This document shows positions 45,373 to 47,955 of a stretch of 47,955 nucleotides of DNA, one piece after another. The DNA is from an uncultured bacterium. Its GTDB lineage: Bacteria; Verrucomicrobiota; Kiritimatiellia; PWTM01. The notes beneath the pieces are model-generated. The model was given only the letters and a program-made list of their open reading frames with translations. It had not been told where the DNA came from and made no database searches. Each line of letters begins with the position of its first letter. The stretch's first letter is position 1. The position numbers were made by a program, and so were the translations under genes. The stretch is taken from NCBI GenBank assembly GCA_900661335.1, contig CAACVY010000011.1:1-47955 (forward strand), read 5' to 3'.

Positions 45373-46696
45373 CCGTCGCGTAGATCTCCTTGAGCAGCTC
45401 GACCGCCTTCTCGGGCCGACCCAACTTCTCGTAGATTAGGCTCAGTTCGTACAGGATGTCTTTCTTGGTCTCATCCATCACGGCGATCTCAGACGCCGCT
45501 TTTTCCAGCTGCTCGGCGGCGAGGTCGTACTGACCTTTGGCTTCAAAGCAACGGGCCAGGTAGTAGAGCGAGCGGGTTCGCCGTTGCGGGTTTCGCTGGG
45601 ATTGCTGGAACTGCTCGATGGCCTCCAAGTACCGGCCGCGCTCGAAGAGCAGCACGCCGTACTCGTAACGGAACTGCAGGTCGTTTGGATACCGACGCAC
45701 GCGATCTTCCGCGTCGTTGAACACGAACTCCGCCTTCTCTTTCTCCACTGCTTGCGCCCCGGCTTCGTCGCCCACCGCGCGCCGCCGAGCGATTTCCGCA
45801 TCGTATTGGCGGACGCGGATCTGTGTGATCGCCCGCGCCAATTGAGGATCGCCGCCGCCGCTGATTCGGTCGGCCTCCTGCAGGGTTTCCAATGCCTTGT
45901 CGAACTGCTCGGCGCGAGCGTATAAGTCCGCCAATGCGCGGCGGTAGTTGATGTTGTTGGGCTCGCGGGCAATCTTCTCCAAGTGGTCTTGGATCAAGTC
46001 CTGGATGTCTCTTTCTGTCTTAGCTGCCTTGGCGAGCTGCTCCAGCCGCTGGGCTTCTTTCTCGTCTTTGATCAACTCGCGGTATGACTGCGCGCTCTCC
46101 CACTTACCCCTGCGCATTGCATCCCGGGCTTGGGCGTCCTTCAAACCTTTGATCACCTTGGGATCGTTGGGCCGCAACATCACCAGCCGTTCGTAGCATT
46201 CTCGCGCTTTGTCGGTGATGTCTGCTCGGCTGTACAGGTCCGCCAGCGTCATTAGCAAGGCAACGTCGTTGGGGCGGACTTCGCGAACAGATTCGAGCGT
46301 TTCGATGGCGGTCATGATTAGATCGGCCGCCACCGCTGCCCGGGCCACGAGGTTAAAGAACGGCGGGTTGAATGGATCGCGACACATCAGCCGTTCGCCG
46401 ACTTGTAGCGCTTTGAGCGGTTTGGAACGAAGTTGCAAACTTGCCGTCAGCAGCGACCCCAGGGCTGCCAGTGTGGCGATCGCGTGATAGCTCGCGCCGC
46501 GGCCGGAGTTCAGAAATTTTTGAATCTGAGCCTTACGCAAGATTCGCCGGGCCTCGAGCAGCCGGGGCTCCGCGTCCAGTACAGAGAGAAGAATCTCGAT
46601 CGCGTAGTCCGTGTTTCCGCGTTCCACCGCCATGGTGGCTTTCTCAACGATTTCGCGCGTTTTTCGCGGGACCTCTGTCAAGGATACTTCGGGCAT
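45296..46696 (-). CDS. Tetratricopeptide repeat protein
   Basis: Protein of 466 residues made mostly of TPR helices (for example IEILLSVLDAEPRLLEARRIL, ALLMTLADLYSRADITDKAR, RRALADLYARAEQFDKALET, YLEAIEQFQQSQRNPQR, KDILYELSLIYEKLGRPEKA). A short hydrophobic stretch, YHAIATLAALGSLLTASLQL (about residues 70-90), could be a membrane segment or part of the repeats. No enzyme motif is seen, so it is probably a scaffold. ATG 46696 is preferred to 46720 because GAGAGGTGAAACC precedes it. It is the first gene of a - strand group with the EEP lipoprotein and the HAD phosphatase. Confidence 0.88.
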   Translation of the reverse strand: MPEVSLTEVPRKTREIVEKATMAVERGNTDYAIEILLSVLDAEPRLLEARRILRKAQIQKFLNSGRGASYHAIATLAALGSLLTASLQLRSKPLKALQVGERLMCRDPFNPPFFNLVARAAVAADLIMTAIETLESVREVRPNDVALLMTLADLYSRADITDKARECYERLVMLRPNDPKVIKGLKDAQARDAMRRGKWESAQSYRELIKDEKEAQRLEQLAKAAKTERDIQDLIQDHLEKIAREPNNINYRRALADLYARAEQFDKALETLQEADRISGGGDPQLARAITQIRVRQYDAEIARRRAVGDEAGAQAVEKEKAEFVFNDAEDRVRRYPNDLQFRYEYGVLLFERGRYLEAIEQFQQSQRNPQRRTRSLYYLARCFEAKGQYDLAAEQLEKAASEIAVMDETKKDILYELSLIYEKLGRPEKAVELLKEIYATDVRYKDVAERIDRYYKSGAQRPPSA

Positions 46697-46765
46697 GGTT
46701 TCACCTCTCGTTTCACGCATGCCTCACTCGGCACAAACCGGCAGACTATCGCGGAGCGCTTCCGC

Positions 46766-46793
46766 TTGCAAGCAAGCTGAGACTGCAGATAAT
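46766..46793 (+). promoter_or_regulatory. Possible sigma-70-like promoter of the amidase gene
   Basis: TTGCAA (46766-46771), a 16-base spacer and GATAAT (46788-46793) lie in the divergent gap between the TPR gene and the amidase. Transcription would start near 46800, so translation from GTG 46808 would lack a leader. This favours ATG 46823 or 46847. Confidence 0.45.
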
Positions 46794-46822
46794 GAGCGGG
46801 CGGCCGCGTGCGCGGCTGGTAC

Positions 46823-47887
46823 ATGCGTGGAGTCAGGATTTTAGGAATGCGGCGCAGGGAATGGGGCGCAGGCACGGCCGGCGTGCCGAGACGGGCCCGG
46901 TGGGCCGTGATGGCGGCCTTTTGTGCGGTCCCGTGTGTGGGCCTGGCCGGGGATGGGTTTCCGGTGGTGATGGCGGGCGCCCAACCGTGTGTGCGCCTGG
47001 CGGACTTGGCGCGAACCTATGGCCTTCGGGCCTCGTCGCCACAACCGGAGCGGCTCGAGTTGTTGAGCCCCTTCCATGCCATGCGATTCGAGGAGGGCAA
47101 CCGACGCATCAGCTTGATGGAGGTGGTGCTTTGGTTGCAATACCCTGCGAGTCGAGTGCGGGGCCGGTGGGTGATTCACCGCGCCGATGCGGAAAATTTA
47201 ATTGACCCGATTCTTCGCCCGTACCGTCATTTGCGGGGACGCGGCGCGACCATTGTCGTGCTGGATGCGGGGCATGGTGGGCGCGATGGTGGGGCGGAGT
47301 CCCCCTACGGGCCGGTGGTGGAGAAAGACGTGGCGTTGGACATTGTCCGGCGCGTGCGCGACTACTTGCCAGTGGGCGAGCTTGTGGTTCGGTTGACGCG
47401 CGAGGCGGATGAATTTCTGGAACTGGACGAACGCAGCCGGCGGGCCGCCCAGTGGGGCGCGGATATCTTCGTGAGCATCCATTGCAATTCGGGGCCGGAT
47501 CCCGCCGCCACGGGTATTGAGACTTATGTTCTCTCCAAAGCAGGGTTGGGTTCGACCCATGACACTCGACCCGTGCCGGTGGTTCCTGCCCGAATGTTTC
47601 CGGGCAATCACCATGACGCGGCCAGCGCGGTGTTGGGTTTCAATCTTCAACGCCGACTAATTCACGAAACGAACGCGCAAGACCGTGGCCTTCGTCATGC
47701 GCGATTTGCAGTGCTACGGGATGCACCTTGTGCGGCCACGTTGGTCGAGTGTGGGTTTTTGTCGAACCGCGAGGACGCACGGCGGTTAGCTGATCCGGGG
47801 TATCGGGATCAGTTGGCGTGTGGAATCGCGCGTGGGATCATGGATTACGTGGGTGCAGTTCGAAAAGCTGAAGTGATGTTGCCGTAG
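46823..47887 (+). CDS. N-acetylmuramoyl-L-alanine amidase (Amidase_3 family)
   Basis: Zinc amidase that cuts the bond between MurNAc and L-alanine in peptidoglycan. A signal peptide (RARWAVMAAFCAVPCVGLAG) points to the periplasm. An N-terminal region of about 120 residues (VRLADLARTYGLR, VVLWLQYPASRVRGRWVIHR) resembles the copper-amine-oxidase-like or AMIN-type domain that precedes such catalytic domains. The catalytic domain shows the zinc His in VVLDAGHGGRDGGA, a Glu in VEKDVALDIV, LTREADEFLELDERSRRA, the second zinc His in FVSIHCNSGP and the catalytic Glu in TLVECGFLSNREDA. ATG 46823 is used; ATG 46847 and GTG 46808 are alternatives. It is divergent from the TPR gene. Confidence 0.9.
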   Translation: MRGVRILGMRRREWGAGTAGVPRRARWAVMAAFCAVPCVGLAGDGFPVVMAGAQPCVRLADLARTYGLRASSPQPERLELLSPFHAMRFEEGNRRISLMEVVLWLQYPASRVRGRWVIHRADAENLIDPILRPYRHLRGRGATIVVLDAGHGGRDGGAESPYGPVVEKDVALDIVRRVRDYLPVGELVVRLTREADEFLELDERSRRAAQWGADIFVSIHCNSGPDPAATGIETYVLSKAGLGSTHDTRPVPVVPARMFPGNHHDAASAVLGFNLQRRLIHETNAQDRGLRHARFAVLRDAPCAATLVECGFLSNREDARRLADPGYRDQLACGIARGIMDYVGAVRKAEVMLP

Positions 47888-47955
47888 GCCGACGATGACG
47901 AAGTCGTGGGAAAAAGGCGATCGCGCGCGGAGAATTTGCCCAGCCTGGCGGCGCG

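Overview
This window reads as chromosome from a moderately GC-rich Gram-negative bacterium of the PVC superphylum, most likely Verrucomicrobiota or Kiritimatiellota. The clues are a PEP-CTERM sorting tail (VPEP, a hydrophobic stretch, RRR), a GspG-like pseudopilin with Ala rather than Gly before the cleavage-site Phe, a GbsR/MarR-type regulator next to polysaccharide genes, and a large exopolysaccharide cluster with heparinase-like and bi-domain oxidoreductase genes. The lineage is inferred; no rRNA or tRNA gene was seen.

Layout. 1-3132: housekeeping operon pgpH-ybeY-recO. 3829-4392: GbsR/MarR-type regulator with an inverted repeat upstream. 4571-35413: a long surface-polysaccharide cluster, all on the + strand. 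It carries a sugar aminotransferase, an MntA/HepT-type pair (HepT frameshifted), a carbamoyltransferase, two UDP-HexNAc 2-epimerases, a Wzx flippase, a GT32 glycosyltransferase, a Wzy/ligase-like membrane protein, a bi-domain oxidoreductase, a heparinase II/III-family protein, four intact GT4 glycosyltransferases, a WbpD-like acetyltransferase and a GT2-GT9 fusion that ends at a good terminator. 35467-37450: intergenic debris and a decayed IS3 element. 37909-42122 (- strand): a PEP-CTERM protein with its own terminator, and a secreted SGNH/CE2-like esterase. 43204-47887: a pseudopilin, a HAD phosphatase, an endonuclease/exonuclease/phosphatase-family lipoprotein, a TPR protein and an N-acetylmuramoyl-L-alanine amidase.

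How it fits together. The cluster looks like a Wzx/Wzy-type pathway. Nucleotide-sugar enzymes (DegT aminotransferase, WbpD-like acetyltransferase, WecB/WbpI-like epimerases, a Gfo/Idh domain) would make amino or diamino sugars. Cytoplasmic glycosyltransferases would build a repeat unit, carbamoyl and acyl groups would decorate it, and Wzx and Wzy would export and polymerise it. The heparinase-like protein would trim or modify the chain. The nearby PEP-CTERM protein suggests an exosortase system elsewhere in the genome, because no exosortase lies in this window.

The cluster is visibly eroding. There is a multiply broken GT4 gene (about 22.9-24.1 kb), a methyltransferase with two in-frame stops (13.6-14.4 kb), an acyltransferase with a frameshift in a G run, a HepT gene with a frameshift in an A run, a decayed IS3 copy between two GT4 genes, and several long stretches with only coding-like scraps. 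I found no clearly new defence or mobile system. The most interesting items are the damaged-gene pattern, the unusual fusion, the secreted coiled-coil protein of unknown function inside the cluster, and the variant YbeY.
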